Shown here: piece by piece, positions 37,052 to 47,500 of the stretch | How the letters are laid out: every line of letters starts with the position of its first letter | Numbering within the stretch: the first letter of the stretch is position 1 | Assembly (NCBI RefSeq): GCF_900184685.1 | Contig: NZ_FXXL01000007.1 | Span: forward strand, 744,001 to 808,000 | Length of the DNA stretch: 64,000 nt | From: Butyricimonas sp. Marseille-P3923 | Lineage (GTDB): Bacteria; Bacteroidota; Bacteroidia; Bacteroidales; Marinifilaceae | Reading direction: 5' to 3' | Notes under the pieces: generated by a model | The model's input: only the letters and a program-made list of their open reading frames with translations | What the model was told of the DNA's origin: nothing | Databases searched by the model: none | Made by a program: the position numbers and the translations under genes

Positions 37052-38125
37052 ATGTCATTTAAAATTCTCGCGATTAACCCGGGTTCAACATCCACGAAAA
37101 TCGCTATATTCGAGGACGAAAACGAGAAGTTTGTAAAAAACATTAAGCATTCAGCAGAAGAGATTGCCCAATTCGACAACGTGGCTTCTCAATTCCAATT
37201 TAGAAAAGATATCATTCTCTCCGAATTAAAAAACGCCGGATTTGATATTAACGAAATTCAAGCCATTGTTGGAAGAGGTGGTTTAGTTAAACCTATCGAA
37301 TCTGGTGTATATGAGGTAAATGAAGCATTAATTCATGACTTGAATAATCCCCCTCTTGGTGAACATGCTTCCAATTTAGGCGGTTTAATCGCAAACGATA
37401 TCGCTAAATCGCTTAAAAACGGAGCGAAAGCATATATCGCAGACCCAGTTGTTGTTGACGAATTGCAAGATGTGGCACGCATCAGTGGTCATCCGGCATT
37501 CAAGAGAGTTTCAATCTTCCATGCATTGAACCAAAAAGCAATCGCTCGTACCTATGCCAAAGAAATTGGCAAAAAATACGAGGACACGAATTTAATCGTG
37601 GCTCACTTGGGTGGTGGTGTTTCCGTTGGAGCACACCTGCAAGGACGTGTTGTCGACGTGAATAACGCATTGGACGGGGACGGTCCGTTCTCACCGGAAC
37701 GTTCAGGTTCTCTCCCGACCGGGCAACTCGTGAAACTTTGTTTCAGCGGTACCAAAACGGAAGCCGAAATCAAGAAAATGATTAAAGGCGAAGGCGGCTT
37801 GGTGGCTCACTTGGGCACAAATGATGCTTATGAGGTAGAAATGAAAGCCAAAGAAGACCCGAAATACAAATTAATTCAAGATGCCATGTCCTATCAGGTT
37901 GGTAAGGCAATCGGTGCGATGGCTGCCGTGTTGAAAGGTAAAGTGGATGGAATCCTGTTGACCGGGGGAATCGCTTACAATCCTTTCCTCGTGGATTACG
38001 TGAAAGAAATGGTGGGTTTCATCGCTCCCGTGAAAGCTTACGGCGGAGAGGATGAAATGAGAGCTCTGGCGATGAACGGCTTAATGGTTCTTCGAGGTGA
38101 ACTTACCGGAAAGACTTACAAGTAA
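37052..38125 (+). CDS. buk: Butyrate kinase
   Basis: Butyrate kinase makes ATP from butyryl phosphate in the last step of butyrate fermentation. The 357-residue ASKHA-fold protein starts SFKILAINPGSTSTKIAIF and has GRGGL, NNALDGDGPFSPERSG and the C-terminal LLTGGIAYNPFLVD. The ATG at 37052 gives the family start; an in-frame upstream ATG is rejected. The partner phosphotransbutyrylase gene is not adjacent, which is unusual. A strong terminator follows. Confidence 0.94.
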   Translation: MSFKILAINPGSTSTKIAIFEDENEKFVKNIKHSAEEIAQFDNVASQFQFRKDIILSELKNAGFDINEIQAIVGRGGLVKPIESGVYEVNEALIHDLNNPPLGEHASNLGGLIANDIAKSLKNGAKAYIADPVVVDELQDVARISGHPAFKRVSIFHALNQKAIARTYAKEIGKKYEDTNLIVAHLGGGVSVGAHLQGRVVDVNNALDGDGPFSPERSGSLPTGQLVKLCFSGTKTEAEIKKMIKGEGGLVAHLGTNDAYEVEMKAKEDPKYKLIQDAMSYQVGKAIGAMAAVLKGKVDGILLTGGIAYNPFLVDYVKEMVGFIAPVKAYGGEDEMRALAMNGLMVLRGELTGKTYK

Positions 38126-38152
38126 ATAAATAATTTAGGATTAGATAGTTTG

Positions 38153-38188
38153 AAAGTCCGCTGGAAATAATCCGGCGGACTTTTATTT
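38153..38188 (+). terminator. Intrinsic terminator after buk
   Basis: AAAGTCCGCTGG (38153-38164) pairs with CCGGCGGACTTT (38172-38183, one G-U), followed by TTATTTT. Confidence 0.9.
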
Positions 38189-38247
38189 TCATCACTCGTT
38201 AGCTCCAAAAACAAGGCTGTAAAGCTTTAATTAATACAAATTATTTG

Positions 38248-38255
38248 TAGTTTTG
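38248..38255 (+). promoter_or_regulatory. Minus-7 box of the secreted esterase gene
   Basis: TAGTTTTG fits TAnnTTTG, 25 bases before the ATG. A TTT rather than TTG is at the expected minus-33 place. Confidence 0.45.
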
Positions 38256-38280
38256 CAAAAACCAAAACTCGAAGTAAAAA

Positions 38281-39675
38281 ATGAAGAAGTCTACTTATTC
38301 ACTTAACATGTTAAGTCTGTTACTTGTATTTGTCATATCCGGAAATAGTATGGCGCAAGAAACATCCTTAAAGAAACAAGATTTAAAAACAAAGGCAAAA
38401 GTAACCTCATTCTTCTCCGCTTACCTGTCCGGTAAAAAGAAAGTATGTGAAGATAAAGCCACCCTCAAATTGTCGGACGTGAAGAAAATGCAGAATATTG
38501 TATGGGAGGCTTGGAAAGATGCCAATAATAACTTCACGGAAGAGAAATTAATCGACCTCGAAAAATTGGATAACACGAAATCCGGGAAATGGACTCTCCC
38601 GGCAGAACTTGAACCCAACGCTATTATGCCTTATTACTGGGGATTTAAAGGTGAAACAATCCCTGAAAACGGATACCCGTTATACTTGTACACGCATGGA
38701 TCGGGACACAAGGATGCCGAGTGGAAAACGGGAATCAGTATATGTAAGAATTTTGATGACGCTCCCTCTGTTTACTTTATTCCCCAAATACCAAACATGG
38801 GAGATTATTACCGTTGGTGGCAAAAAGCCAAGCAATACGCATGGGAAAAGATGCTTCGTCTGGCCTTTGTTACCGGCAAAATAAATCCCAATAAGGTCTA
38901 CTTTTTCGGAATTTCCGAAGGTGGATACGGTAGTCAGCGTCTTGCTTCATTCTATGCCGACTATTTAGCCGGAGCGGGTCCCATGGCAGGTGGTGAACCA
39001 CTGAAAAACGCACCTGTCGAGAACTGCAGGAATATTGCTTTTTCTTTACGCACAGGAGCCTTGGACAGGGGATTTTACCGGAATAAACTCACCCAATACA
39101 CAAAGGACGAATTTGATAGATTAGAAAAATTATACCCGGGAAGTTTTATTCACTATATCGAACTCATCCCCGGTATGGGACACGGCATAGATTACAAACC
39201 CACTACACCTTGGTTGAAGCAATATACCCGTAATCCTTATCCAAAATTCGTGAGTTGGGAGAATTTCGAAATGGACGGATTGTACCGTGACGGATTCTAC
39301 AATTTAGCCGTGAAAGAACGCTCAAATGATGATACCAAATCCAGAACCTATTACGAATTAAATATCATGGACAACCATATCGCCCTCAAAGCAGATGTGG
39401 TAACTTACAAAGCCACGGAAATAGACCCGAACTGGGGAATTGAACTCAAATGCGAGAAGAATTACCAACCCGCTACCAAAGGAAAAGTAATCATTTACCT
39501 GTGTGAAGAATTGGTAAACTTGGACAAAGAAATAACCCTAACTGTCAATGGTAAAGAGGTTTTCAAAGGAAAAGTTAAACCGGAACTCAAACACATCGTG
39601 AATAGTTGTGCAACATTCTTTGATCCCGCGAGACTTTATCCTGCGGCCATTGAAGTAGACATCGCAAATCTATAG
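38281..39675 (+). CDS. Secreted alpha/beta-hydrolase, esterase-like
   Basis: The 464-residue protein has a signal peptide (hydrophobic MLSLLLVFVISGNSMAQ), an alpha/beta-hydrolase domain with the nucleophile in FFGISEGGYGSQ (GxSxG), an oxyanion segment LYLYTHGSGH, and a likely His in GMGHGIDY. The C-terminal 100 residues look like a beta-sandwich. It resembles secreted esterases of Bacteroidota; the ester is not identifiable. Monocistronic, ended by the long terminator shared with the M20 gene. Confidence 0.82.
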   Translation: MKKSTYSLNMLSLLLVFVISGNSMAQETSLKKQDLKTKAKVTSFFSAYLSGKKKVCEDKATLKLSDVKKMQNIVWEAWKDANNNFTEEKLIDLEKLDNTKSGKWTLPAELEPNAIMPYYWGFKGETIPENGYPLYLYTHGSGHKDAEWKTGISICKNFDDAPSVYFIPQIPNMGDYYRWWQKAKQYAWEKMLRLAFVTGKINPNKVYFFGISEGGYGSQRLASFYADYLAGAGPMAGGEPLKNAPVENCRNIAFSLRTGALDRGFYRNKLTQYTKDEFDRLEKLYPGSFIHYIELIPGMGHGIDYKPTTPWLKQYTRNPYPKFVSWENFEMDGLYRDGFYNLAVKERSNDDTKSRTYYELNIMDNHIALKADVVTYKATEIDPNWGIELKCEKNYQPATKGKVIIYLCEELVNLDKEITLTVNGKEVFKGKVKPELKHIVNSCATFFDPARLYPAAIEVDIANL

Positions 39676-39692
39676 AGACCACCATATTAAAG

Positions 39693-39743
39693 AAAAAGAC
39701 GGTGTAAAAGAGAGACCATCCAACTCTTTTACACCGTCTTTTT
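39693..39743. terminator. Perfect 20-bp bidirectional terminator
   Basis: AAAAAGACGGTGTAAAAGAG (39693-39712) pairs perfectly with positions 39724-39743, giving a T-run on both strands. The M20 amidohydrolase stop codon begins at 39742, inside the structure. Confidence 0.92.
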
Positions 39744-40890
39744 ATATAAAATATTGAAGGCAATTCTTCACCATTAACGCTATTCCAATCTTTATCGCGT
39801 TCTCATCCGGTGACATTTTCGGGTTATGCAACGGGGGCATATTCTCTTGCTCCGGCGGACGAACTCCCAATACCCAAAAAGCCCCGGGAATCTTTTCCAA
39901 ATAAATAGCAAAATCCTCCCCTAAAGTGAGATGATTCATCGAAATCACGCGGTCTTCTCCCAAAAGTTCTGTCGCATTATTAGTCACGAATTTTGTCAGT
40001 TGCTCGTCATTCACAAGTACGGGCAACCCGTTCCAAGTTTTATCCATGGTAAAAGTACATCCATACAACTTACAAATCTCTTTGGACTTTTGTTCTATCA
40101 ACTCGAATAGCCGGTAACGCAATGTATTATCATGTGTCCTGACCGTTCCCAAAACTTCCACTTTATCGGGAATTACATTATTGCATGTTCCCCCGTGCAC
40201 GGAAGTAATCGAAATCACGGCTGGAATCAAGGGATCACGGAATTTAGTGACTAAAGTCTGGTAGAATTGAATCAAACAAGCAGTTGCCAGAATCGGATCT
40301 GAGCCCATGTGAGGCATTGCCGCGTGAGTTCCTTTCCCTTCGACGGAAAAGATTATATTATCGGAAGAAGCAAAAAATGCCCCCGAACGGATTCCGATTG
40401 TTCCGGTCGGCAAATTAGGAAAAACATGCTGCCCGAATATAGCTTGCGGCACAGGGGCTTTCAATAACTCCGGCAACAAAAGACGGGCCCCACCCGGTCT
40501 TTTCTCTTCACTGGGTTGGAATATGACCTTTACCATCCCGTTCAACTCCTGTTCCCGTGATTTTAAAACAACAGCAGCCCCCAATACCATAGCCATGTGC
40601 ATATCATGCCCGCAAGCGTGCATCATTCCCGGATTCAGAGAACAAAACGGCAATCCGGTTTCTTCTGTTACCTTCAAAGCATCCATATCCGCACGAATAG
40701 CCACACACTTCTCCCCTTGCCCGATCATCGCGATAACACCGGTCCCGACGGTACGGTATACAATTCCGTATTTATCCAATACTTTTGTAATATAACGCTG
40801 TGTTTCCACCTCCTGCATGGCAAATTCCGGATGCTGGTGAAAATGACGCCTGAATTCCACGGCTAACGGAAAAATATCTTCTACACTCAT
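39742..40890 (-). CDS. M20-family amidohydrolase (aminoacylase-like)
   Basis: The 382-residue enzyme has the M20D signature: RRHFHQHPE at the N-terminus, MHACGHDMHMAM for metal binding, and FQPSEEKRPGG. Members hydrolyse N-acyl amino acids, hippurate or similar amides. It is the last gene of an operon with xanthine phosphoribosyltransferase and a purine permease, 22 bases after the permease gene, but its substrate need not be a purine. It has no signal peptide. Confidence 0.9.
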   Translation of the reverse strand: MSVEDIFPLAVEFRRHFHQHPEFAMQEVETQRYITKVLDKYGIVYRTVGTGVIAMIGQGEKCVAIRADMDALKVTEETGLPFCSLNPGMMHACGHDMHMAMVLGAAVVLKSREQELNGMVKVIFQPSEEKRPGGARLLLPELLKAPVPQAIFGQHVFPNLPTGTIGIRSGAFFASSDNIIFSVEGKGTHAAMPHMGSDPILATACLIQFYQTLVTKFRDPLIPAVISITSVHGGTCNNVIPDKVEVLGTVRTHDNTLRYRLFELIEQKSKEICKLYGCTFTMDKTWNGLPVLVNDEQLTKFVTNNATELLGEDRVISMNHLTLGEDFAIYLEKIPGAFWVLGVRPPEQENMPPLHNPKMSPDENAIKIGIALMVKNCLQYFI

Positions 40891-40912
40891 ATTTAATCCT
40901 GTTGAAATACAA

Positions 40913-42238
40913 CTACTCTTTTATATGTATCAAAGCATTCGCCAATATAGCGGTAAGACCTCCCGTGGTAATTCCCGATGAAAAAATATTCTTTATCGTA
41001 TCCGGGCAATAAGCCAGTATCTCCGGGATCAATTCAACACTTAACCCGAGTGAAAAACTTAAAGCTATCACGAGAGTCGCTTTCCGGTTAATATTCTGGG
41101 AAGCAATAATCCGGATTCCAGCTGCTGCCACCGTCCCGAACATCAACAAAGTAGCACCACCGAGCACGGGTTCCGGCATCAACGAAAAGACCAGCCCCAC
41201 GGCAGGGAAAAGACCTAAAATGACCAGAAAAGCAGCAATATAATATCCCACGTATCGACTGGCAACACCTGTCAATTGAATCATCCCGTTATTCTGGGCG
41301 AAAACGGAATTCGGGAAAGAATTGAAAACCCCGGCCAAAAAAGAATTAAAACCATCCGCCAAAATACCTCCCGAGGCACGCTTGATAAACTTCTCTCCTT
41401 CCACCGGCTCACCGGAAATCATGGAATTTGCCGTAATATCCCCGTAAGCCTCAATCGCCGTGATCATATAAATCAAACCGATAGCTATAAAAGACGACCA
41501 GTCAAAAGCCAATCCGTATTTGAACGGTACCGGAATATTCACACCGGAATAGCTCTGTACCGAGGAAAAATCAATCATTCCCATGAAATAAGCGATAACA
41601 TACCCGACAACCAACCCGATCACGATAGAACTCATCCGGAGATATTTGTTCGTGCTCCGGTTAAAAAAGATAATCAGCACCAACACCAATGCAGCCAATC
41701 CGAGATACTCGAAACTACCGAACGTGCCGTTAGCTTTCGCCCCTACACCACCTCCGCAAGCTGTTATCCCGACTTTCACGAGGCTCATTCCGATCAAAGT
41801 GACCACTATCCCGGATACCAACGGAGTGATAATTCTTTTAGCGTATTTAAGTATGCGGCTAATCAGCATTTCCACCACGGAACCTGCCATACACACCCCG
41901 AAAATCAAAGGCAGTCCCCCCAGTAATCCCGTTGATATAATAGGTCCGATAAACGAAAAACTGGTTCCTTGAATACACAATAACCCGGTACCGATAGGCC
42001 CGACTCGTTTACACTGAATAAACGTAGAAATCCCGGATGCGAAAAGAGCCATCGAAACAAGAAAACCTGTCGTTTCCAAATCAAGATTCAAAGCTCCCGC
42101 GATAATCAACGGCGGAGTAATAATAGCGACAAAAATAGCCAACAAATGCTGTAACGCGGCAAAGAACGCTTCTTTAAAAGGTGGCCGATCTTCAATTCCG
42201 TATATAATGGCAGAACTCACTTGTTTATTCGTGCTCAT
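40913..42238 (-). CDS. NCS2-family xanthine/uracil permease
   Basis: The 441-residue protein has about 12-14 hydrophobic segments and the NCS2 features: AAFFAALQHLLAIFVAIITPP at the start, GLLCIQGTSFSFIGP, and ITAIEAYGDITANSMISG with the conserved Glu. It imports purines, probably xanthine, given the adjacent xpt. It lies 11 bases after xpt on the same strand. Confidence 0.9.
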   Translation of the reverse strand: MSTNKQVSSAIIYGIEDRPPFKEAFFAALQHLLAIFVAIITPPLIIAGALNLDLETTGFLVSMALFASGISTFIQCKRVGPIGTGLLCIQGTSFSFIGPIISTGLLGGLPLIFGVCMAGSVVEMLISRILKYAKRIITPLVSGIVVTLIGMSLVKVGITACGGGVGAKANGTFGSFEYLGLAALVLVLIIFFNRSTNKYLRMSSIVIGLVVGYVIAYFMGMIDFSSVQSYSGVNIPVPFKYGLAFDWSSFIAIGLIYMITAIEAYGDITANSMISGEPVEGEKFIKRASGGILADGFNSFLAGVFNSFPNSVFAQNNGMIQLTGVASRYVGYYIAAFLVILGLFPAVGLVFSLMPEPVLGGATLLMFGTVAAAGIRIIASQNINRKATLVIALSFSLGLSVELIPEILAYCPDTIKNIFSSGITTGGLTAILANALIHIKE

Positions 42239-42249
42239 AATTTATACGG

Positions 42250-42816
42250 TTACCTGATTTTAATTTGACAATTATCCAGACTGTCTATAATAGCCAACGA
42301 TTCGATATGCACGCCTCTCTCCCGCAACGTGTCACCCCCGTGTTGGAATGCCTTTTCTATAATAAATCCCATACCCGCGAGTTGAGCACCCGCTTGTTCG
42401 ATCAAATCAATGATACCGTTCGCTGCATTCCCGTTCGCCAGAAAATCATCAATAAAAAGAACCCTATCTCCTTCTTTCAAAAAATCCCGACTGATACAAA
42501 CATTATATTCCCGGTCTTTCGTGAAAGACCGAATCGTCGTGGAAATCATATTTTCCATCGTTTTAGGTTGCTTCTTCTTCGCGAAGACTACCGGTAACTC
42601 CAAAAGATACCCCACCATGATAGCCGGGGCAATACCACTCGCTTCAATCGTCATCACCTTGTTGAAATCCTTATTGGCAAAACGCCGTACAAATTCAACC
42701 CCGATAGACTTCATCAGGATCGGATCCATTTGATGATTAATAAAACTATCCACTTTCAGAATGCCGCCTTCAAAGCATTTACCGTCTTGTAGTATTCTCT
42801 TTTTAAGTAATTCCAT
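42250..42816 (-). CDS. xpt: Xanthine phosphoribosyltransferase
   Basis: Xpt salvages xanthine to XMP. The 188-residue protein matches the family length and starts [20 protein letters not shown]; the PRPP-binding loop is [13 protein letters not shown]. The ATG at 42816 fits the family start. It leads the xpt-permease-amidohydrolase operon. No purine riboswitch fits in the about 40-base leader; a minus-7 box is at 42856-42863. Confidence 0.93.
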   Translation of the reverse strand: MELLKKRILQDGKCFEGGILKVDSFINHQMDPILMKSIGVEFVRRFANKDFNKVMTIEASGIAPAIMVGYLLELPVVFAKKKQPKTMENMISTTIRSFTKDREYNVCISRDFLKEGDRVLFIDDFLANGNAANGIIDLIEQAGAQLAGMGFIIEKAFQHGGDTLRERGVHIESLAIIDSLDNCQIKIR

Positions 42817-42855
42817 ATACCGAATGATTATTGCACGTTTACACTGTCTAAAGGG

Positions 42856-42863
42856 CAAAAGTA
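42856..42863 (-). promoter_or_regulatory. Minus-7 box of the xpt operon
   Basis: TACTTTTG on the minus strand fits TAnnTTTG, 40 bases before the xpt start. No clear minus-33 TTG was found. Confidence 0.45.
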
Positions 42864-42878
42864 CAAAATTTTCTTGGC

Positions 42879-44393
42879 TTACCTTATAATACTTTCCAAA
42901 TCTACAATCACAATCCGGTTATTCTGCGCATCAAAAAGTTTATCCCCTATCCGCACCGATTCTTTTCCCACTCTCAGATGTGCTACGAGCTCTCCACCGG
43001 GATTTACGACCATAGTTTCGTCCTCGTTCGCTAAAAAATGATATCCCCGGTAAGCCATATAACTTACCCAATACTGTCCCGGTTGCAGCCATACATAAGA
43101 CGCCATATCCCCGTTCACGCACAATATCGCCTGCTGATTCGTGAATACATAAGTTTTCGTGGAATCACATTCGTATAAACTCTTGTACAAAGAATGCTCG
43201 TCCATCACGAAAACATTCTCGCTTACCAGATACTTCATGGCATCTTTCTCTTGATCGTATATAAATTTAAGAGGAGAAATACCCCGTATACTATCTATCG
43301 GGAATTTAAGCATATACTTTTCAAACAAGGTGTATAACGTGTCGCCTCGCAATTGCACGTAATTAATTTTGCCCAACTCCTTGGGATAGGCCGAAAAAGA
43401 ATTTTGAAATCCCGTTTCTTTGTTGAACGAAGCGATAAAAGTCTGTCCCCATGCGGGATAAAGAGTACCCACTTTACCATACCCTAAACTGACCATATAT
43501 AACAAATTGTCCTTAGTGAACAGCAAAGACTGAGCGGCGATTTTGCGGGGCACTCCCTGCAGCCACAATACTTTCCCGTTTCTATCCAAACAGAATACCC
43601 GATCACATGAGGCCACGTAAATCTTATCATCTTCCATGTAAATATTCGATACCAGACTCTGCATTAACTCTTCTTTCCCCCGCTCGAACGGCAGATCTTT
43701 CAAAAACAGCTCATGCCGCCAGACCTTCCCGCTTTTCACGTTGAGCCCGTACAACGCGTCGGAAACCACAAACACAAGGGAATCATCCTTCCCGTTCATC
43801 TCCGTCCAACCGTATTTAGTATATAAATGGTTTTCCCATAAAACTTCACCGGTCTTCACGTCAACACCCTGCAACTTCGGGCGAGGTGACGATGATGTCA
43901 ATTTGTACCCCATCGCTATTCCCCATTTTTCACTCGCGTGCGAAAAGTGATTTTTATGCTGCCACAAAATCTTTCCCGTATTACGGTCATAACAGGCAGT
44001 GTTATTTCCGGCTTCCAACAACAATATACTTCCGATAGGATTCAGCCGCTCGTATTCATTATTTATTTTCTCGCGCCATAACACTTTTTCATTCTCCGCG
44101 TCCACGGTTAACAACACCCCCGCGTTCAAAGGATTTCCTGATCGGGATAACCTTTCCAATTGCACGAATAAAGAAAGATTTATCGTATCCGGATACATGT
44201 AAGGTATATTCCCGTCAAAAACAATTTCCCGTCCCGAGATATTTATTTGACGTTCATAATCCCTACCCACGATACGGTTGGCTATTTCTTCATCGTCAAC
44301 TTTACGGCGGGCTTGTGCGTCCGCCTCGGGAACAACCATCACGCATACCAAAATCAATATAGAAAAACGTATAAAATGTAATGTTGTAACCAT
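42879..44393 (-). CDS. Exported PQQ-type beta-propeller protein
   Basis: The 504-residue protein has a signal peptide (hydrophobic [18 protein letters not shown]) and several PQQ-like blade motifs such as [30 protein letters not shown] and [10 protein letters not shown]. These repeats form a propeller that usually serves as a protein scaffold; nothing shows that it binds PQQ. Function unknown. It sits between purL and xpt with its own minus-7 box. Confidence 0.82.
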   Translation of the reverse strand: MVTTLHFIRFSILILVCVMVVPEADAQARRKVDDEEIANRIVGRDYERQINISGREIVFDGNIPYMYPDTINLSLFVQLERLSRSGNPLNAGVLLTVDAENEKVLWREKINNEYERLNPIGSILLLEAGNNTACYDRNTGKILWQHKNHFSHASEKWGIAMGYKLTSSSPRPKLQGVDVKTGEVLWENHLYTKYGWTEMNGKDDSLVFVVSDALYGLNVKSGKVWRHELFLKDLPFERGKEELMQSLVSNIYMEDDKIYVASCDRVFCLDRNGKVLWLQGVPRKIAAQSLLFTKDNLLYMVSLGYGKVGTLYPAWGQTFIASFNKETGFQNSFSAYPKELGKINYVQLRGDTLYTLFEKYMLKFPIDSIRGISPLKFIYDQEKDAMKYLVSENVFVMDEHSLYKSLYECDSTKTYVFTNQQAILCVNGDMASYVWLQPGQYWVSYMAYRGYHFLANEDETMVVNPGGELVAHLRVGKESVRIGDKLFDAQNNRIVIVDLESIIR

Positions 44394-44420
44394 AAGTGCG
44401 GACTTTTAAATCTATTCCTA

Positions 44421-44428
44421 CAAATATA
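44421..44428 (-). promoter_or_regulatory. Minus-7 box of the beta-propeller gene
   Basis: TATATTTG on the minus strand fits TAnnTTTG, 28 bases before the start. No exact TTG at the usual spacing. Confidence 0.45.
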
Positions 44429-44451
44429 GAATATTTCTTTAAAGAAAAAAG

Positions 44452-44527
44452 AAGGTTCATAAAGTCAAGGAATATATCCCTACAACTTTACGAACCTTAT
44501 AAACCTTATTATGAACTTTATAAACTC
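44452..44527. repeat. Inverted 9-base-unit repeat array after purL
   Basis: AAGGTTCATAAAGT (44452-44465) pairs with ACTTTACGAACCTT (44485-44498, one mismatch), and further units CTTATAAAC and TTTATAAAC follow. The unit GTYCATAAR or its complement recurs at about nine-base intervals. It lies beyond the purL stop and may act as terminator. Confidence 0.6.
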
Positions 44528-44530
44528 AGC

Positions 44531-47500
44531 CTAAAGTCCTTTTTGTTTCTCAACCCACAACCGTGCATTCACGAATGCCTCTATCCACGGGCTCACTTCG
44601 TCATTTTCACGTCCCTCTGCATAATAGGCCCAGTTCCACGGGTGTATAGAACGTTCCAAATGAGGCATTATCGCCAGATGGCGACCGTCCTTACTACATA
44701 TTGCTGCGGTGGCAAACGGCGAGCCGTTCGGGTTGGCGGGGTATGTATCATGCGAGTAACGTACCGGGATATTGTACTCTTCCTGACCGTAAGGCAGGTA
44801 GAATTTCCCTTCCCCGTGAGCAATCCAGATTCCCAATCGTGTTCCGGCCATAGTCTTCAACATCACGGAATTGTTTTCCTCGATATCGACACTCAGGAAA
44901 GCCGACTCCAACTTGTGGGAATCATTATGCAACATCTTCGCTTTCTCCTTGTGTTCCGGGTAAATCAAATCCAACTCCACCATCAACTGGCAACCGTTGC
45001 AAACTCCCAAGCTCAAAGTATCTTCACGTTTGTAGAAATTTTCCAAAGCGATACGAGCCTTCTCGTTATACTTGAAAGCTCCTGCCCAACCTTTAGCTGA
45101 ACCGAGTACGTCCGAATTGGAGAATCCGCCCACGAACACGATAAAATTCACGTCTTCGAGAGTTTCCCTACCGGTAACCAAATCGGTCATATGCACGTCC
45201 TTCACGTCAAATCCAGCGAGATGCATTGCCCAAGCCGTTTCGCGCTCGCATTGGCATCCTTTCTCCCGGATAATAGCCGCCTTGATACCCGACGATTTCG
45301 TGCGGTTGCGATCTAACCCGAATTGTGCCAGTTTTCCCGTGAACGATGGGGCAAACTTGTATTTTAACTCGTGATGTTTGTAATTCTTGTATCTTTCAAG
45401 AGCTAATTCATTACCGCTCTGACGACGATCCAGCAAATAAGACGTCTTGAACCAAAGATCCCGCAAAGACGGAATATCGAGATTCAACACGGTAGCGTCC
45501 TTCTTGATATTCAACTTCCCGGCTTTACCCGTACGTCCCAAGAAGTTATAAGCGACCCCGGCTTCATCCAAGATAGCGGCAACCTTCTTGCAATCCTTGA
45601 TTTGTACCAACACGCCCGGGTTTTCGGCAAACAATATCTTCACGATATCCTTCTCTGCTAAATAAGAGAAATCAATATCCAGTCCCAAACGATTGTCTGC
45701 AAAACACATCTCAAGCAACGCGGTAATCATACCTCCTGCCGAGATATCGTGTCCGGCAAGAATATACCCCTCGTCCACCAAACGCTGAACGGCAGTGAAA
45801 GCAGCGGCGAAATAATCCGCATCCTTCACGTCCGGGGTTTCTCGTCCCACCTTGTTCAATATCTGGGCAAAACTGGAACCTCCCAATTTCAACTTATCGA
45901 AAGAGAAATCAATATAAACGATTTCTGTATCCTTGTCCGCCTTCAATACCGGAGAAACGATTTTCTTCACGTCGATAACCTCTCCCACGGTGGAAACGAT
46001 CAACGTACCCGGTGCGTATACTTTATCCTTGCCGTATTTCTGCGTCATGGAAAGGGAATCCTTTCCCGTCGGGATATTGATACCCAACTCTATCGCGAAA
46101 TCACTGGCAGCCTGTACCGCTTTATACAAACGGGCATCCTCTCCGGCGTTCTTGCAAGGCCACATCCAGTTTGCCGACAGGGAAACACCCCGCAGTCCCT
46201 CTTCGACCGGAGCCCAGACTAAATTAGTCAAAGCCTCGGCAATAGCCAACCGGGAACCATTGGCAGGATCAGCCAACGCGGCAACCGGGGCATGCCCGAT
46301 AGAAGTCGCGATACCTCTCTCCCCGTGATAATCCAATACCACGGCACCCAAATCGTTTAACGGCAATTGCAACGGTCCGGCACACTGCTGATGAGCCACC
46401 CGACCGGATACGGAACGGTCGACCTTGTTCGTCAACCAATCCTTACAAGCCACCGCTTCGATTTGTAATACCTGCTCGATATACTCTTCAACTTTATCGG
46501 CACTATATTCTATTTCTGCAAAGTGTTCTTTTTTACTCTTGTCCTCCATGATCGTCTTCGGCGGATTCCCGAACATATCGGTCATCTCCAAGTCGATTGG
46601 CTTTTCCCCGGTCTTCCCGTCCTCGAACACGAAACGGTGATCTCCGGTCGTTTCCCCTATCACGTACATCGGTGCGCGTTCGCGGTCAGCCACCCGTTGC
46701 AATGTTGCCACGTCCCCGGATTTAATCACAAGTCCCATGCGCTCCTGCGATTCGTTACCCACGATCTCCTTGTCGGAAAGTGTCGGATCACCCACGGGCA
46801 ACTTATCCAGATGAATCAAACCTCCCGTTTCTTCCACCAATTCGGACAAGCAATTCAAATGCCCGCCTGCCCCGTGGTCATGAATAGACACGATCGGGTT
46901 ATTCTCGCTTTCCGCCATAGAACGGAGCGCGTTACATACCCGGCGTTGCATTTCCGGGTTGGAACGTTGCACGGCATTCAACTCGATAGCGTTGGCATAC
47001 ACACCCGTGTCAACCGATGAAACGGCACCGCCGCCCATGCCGATACGATAGTTGTCGCCACCCAACAACACAACTTCCTCACCTACCTCTGGGGTATGTT
47101 TCGTTGCTTGGTCTTTATTACCGAACCCGATACCCCCGGCTTGCATGATCACCTTGTCGTAACCATACGTTTTCTCGTGTTCCTCGTGCTCGAAAGTCAG
47201 CACGGAACCCACGATTAGCGGTTGACCGAATTTATTGCCGAAATCCGAAGCCCCGTTCGAAGCTTTGATTAATATATCTTCCGGAGTCTGGTACAACCAC
47301 TTCCGGGGATCAATAGCCTGTTCCCACGGGCGGTCTGCGTCCAAGCGAGGGTAGGAAGTCATGTAAACAGCCGTACCCGCTAACGGAAGAGAAGCCTGTC
47401 CCCCGGCAATACGGTCGCGGATTTCACCGCCCGTACCGGTTGCAGCTCCATTGAAAGGCTCTACCGTTGTCGGGAAATTGTGCGTTTCCGCTTTCAACGA

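Noticed and set aside
42817-42878. Purine riboswitch before xpt
   Set aside because: The expected leader is about 40 bases, too short for the aptamer, and the conserved loops are absent.
44396-45100. Long plus-strand open frame opposite the purL end
   Set aside because: It lies antisense to the well-supported purL C-terminus, has no recognisable domain and includes repeat DNA.
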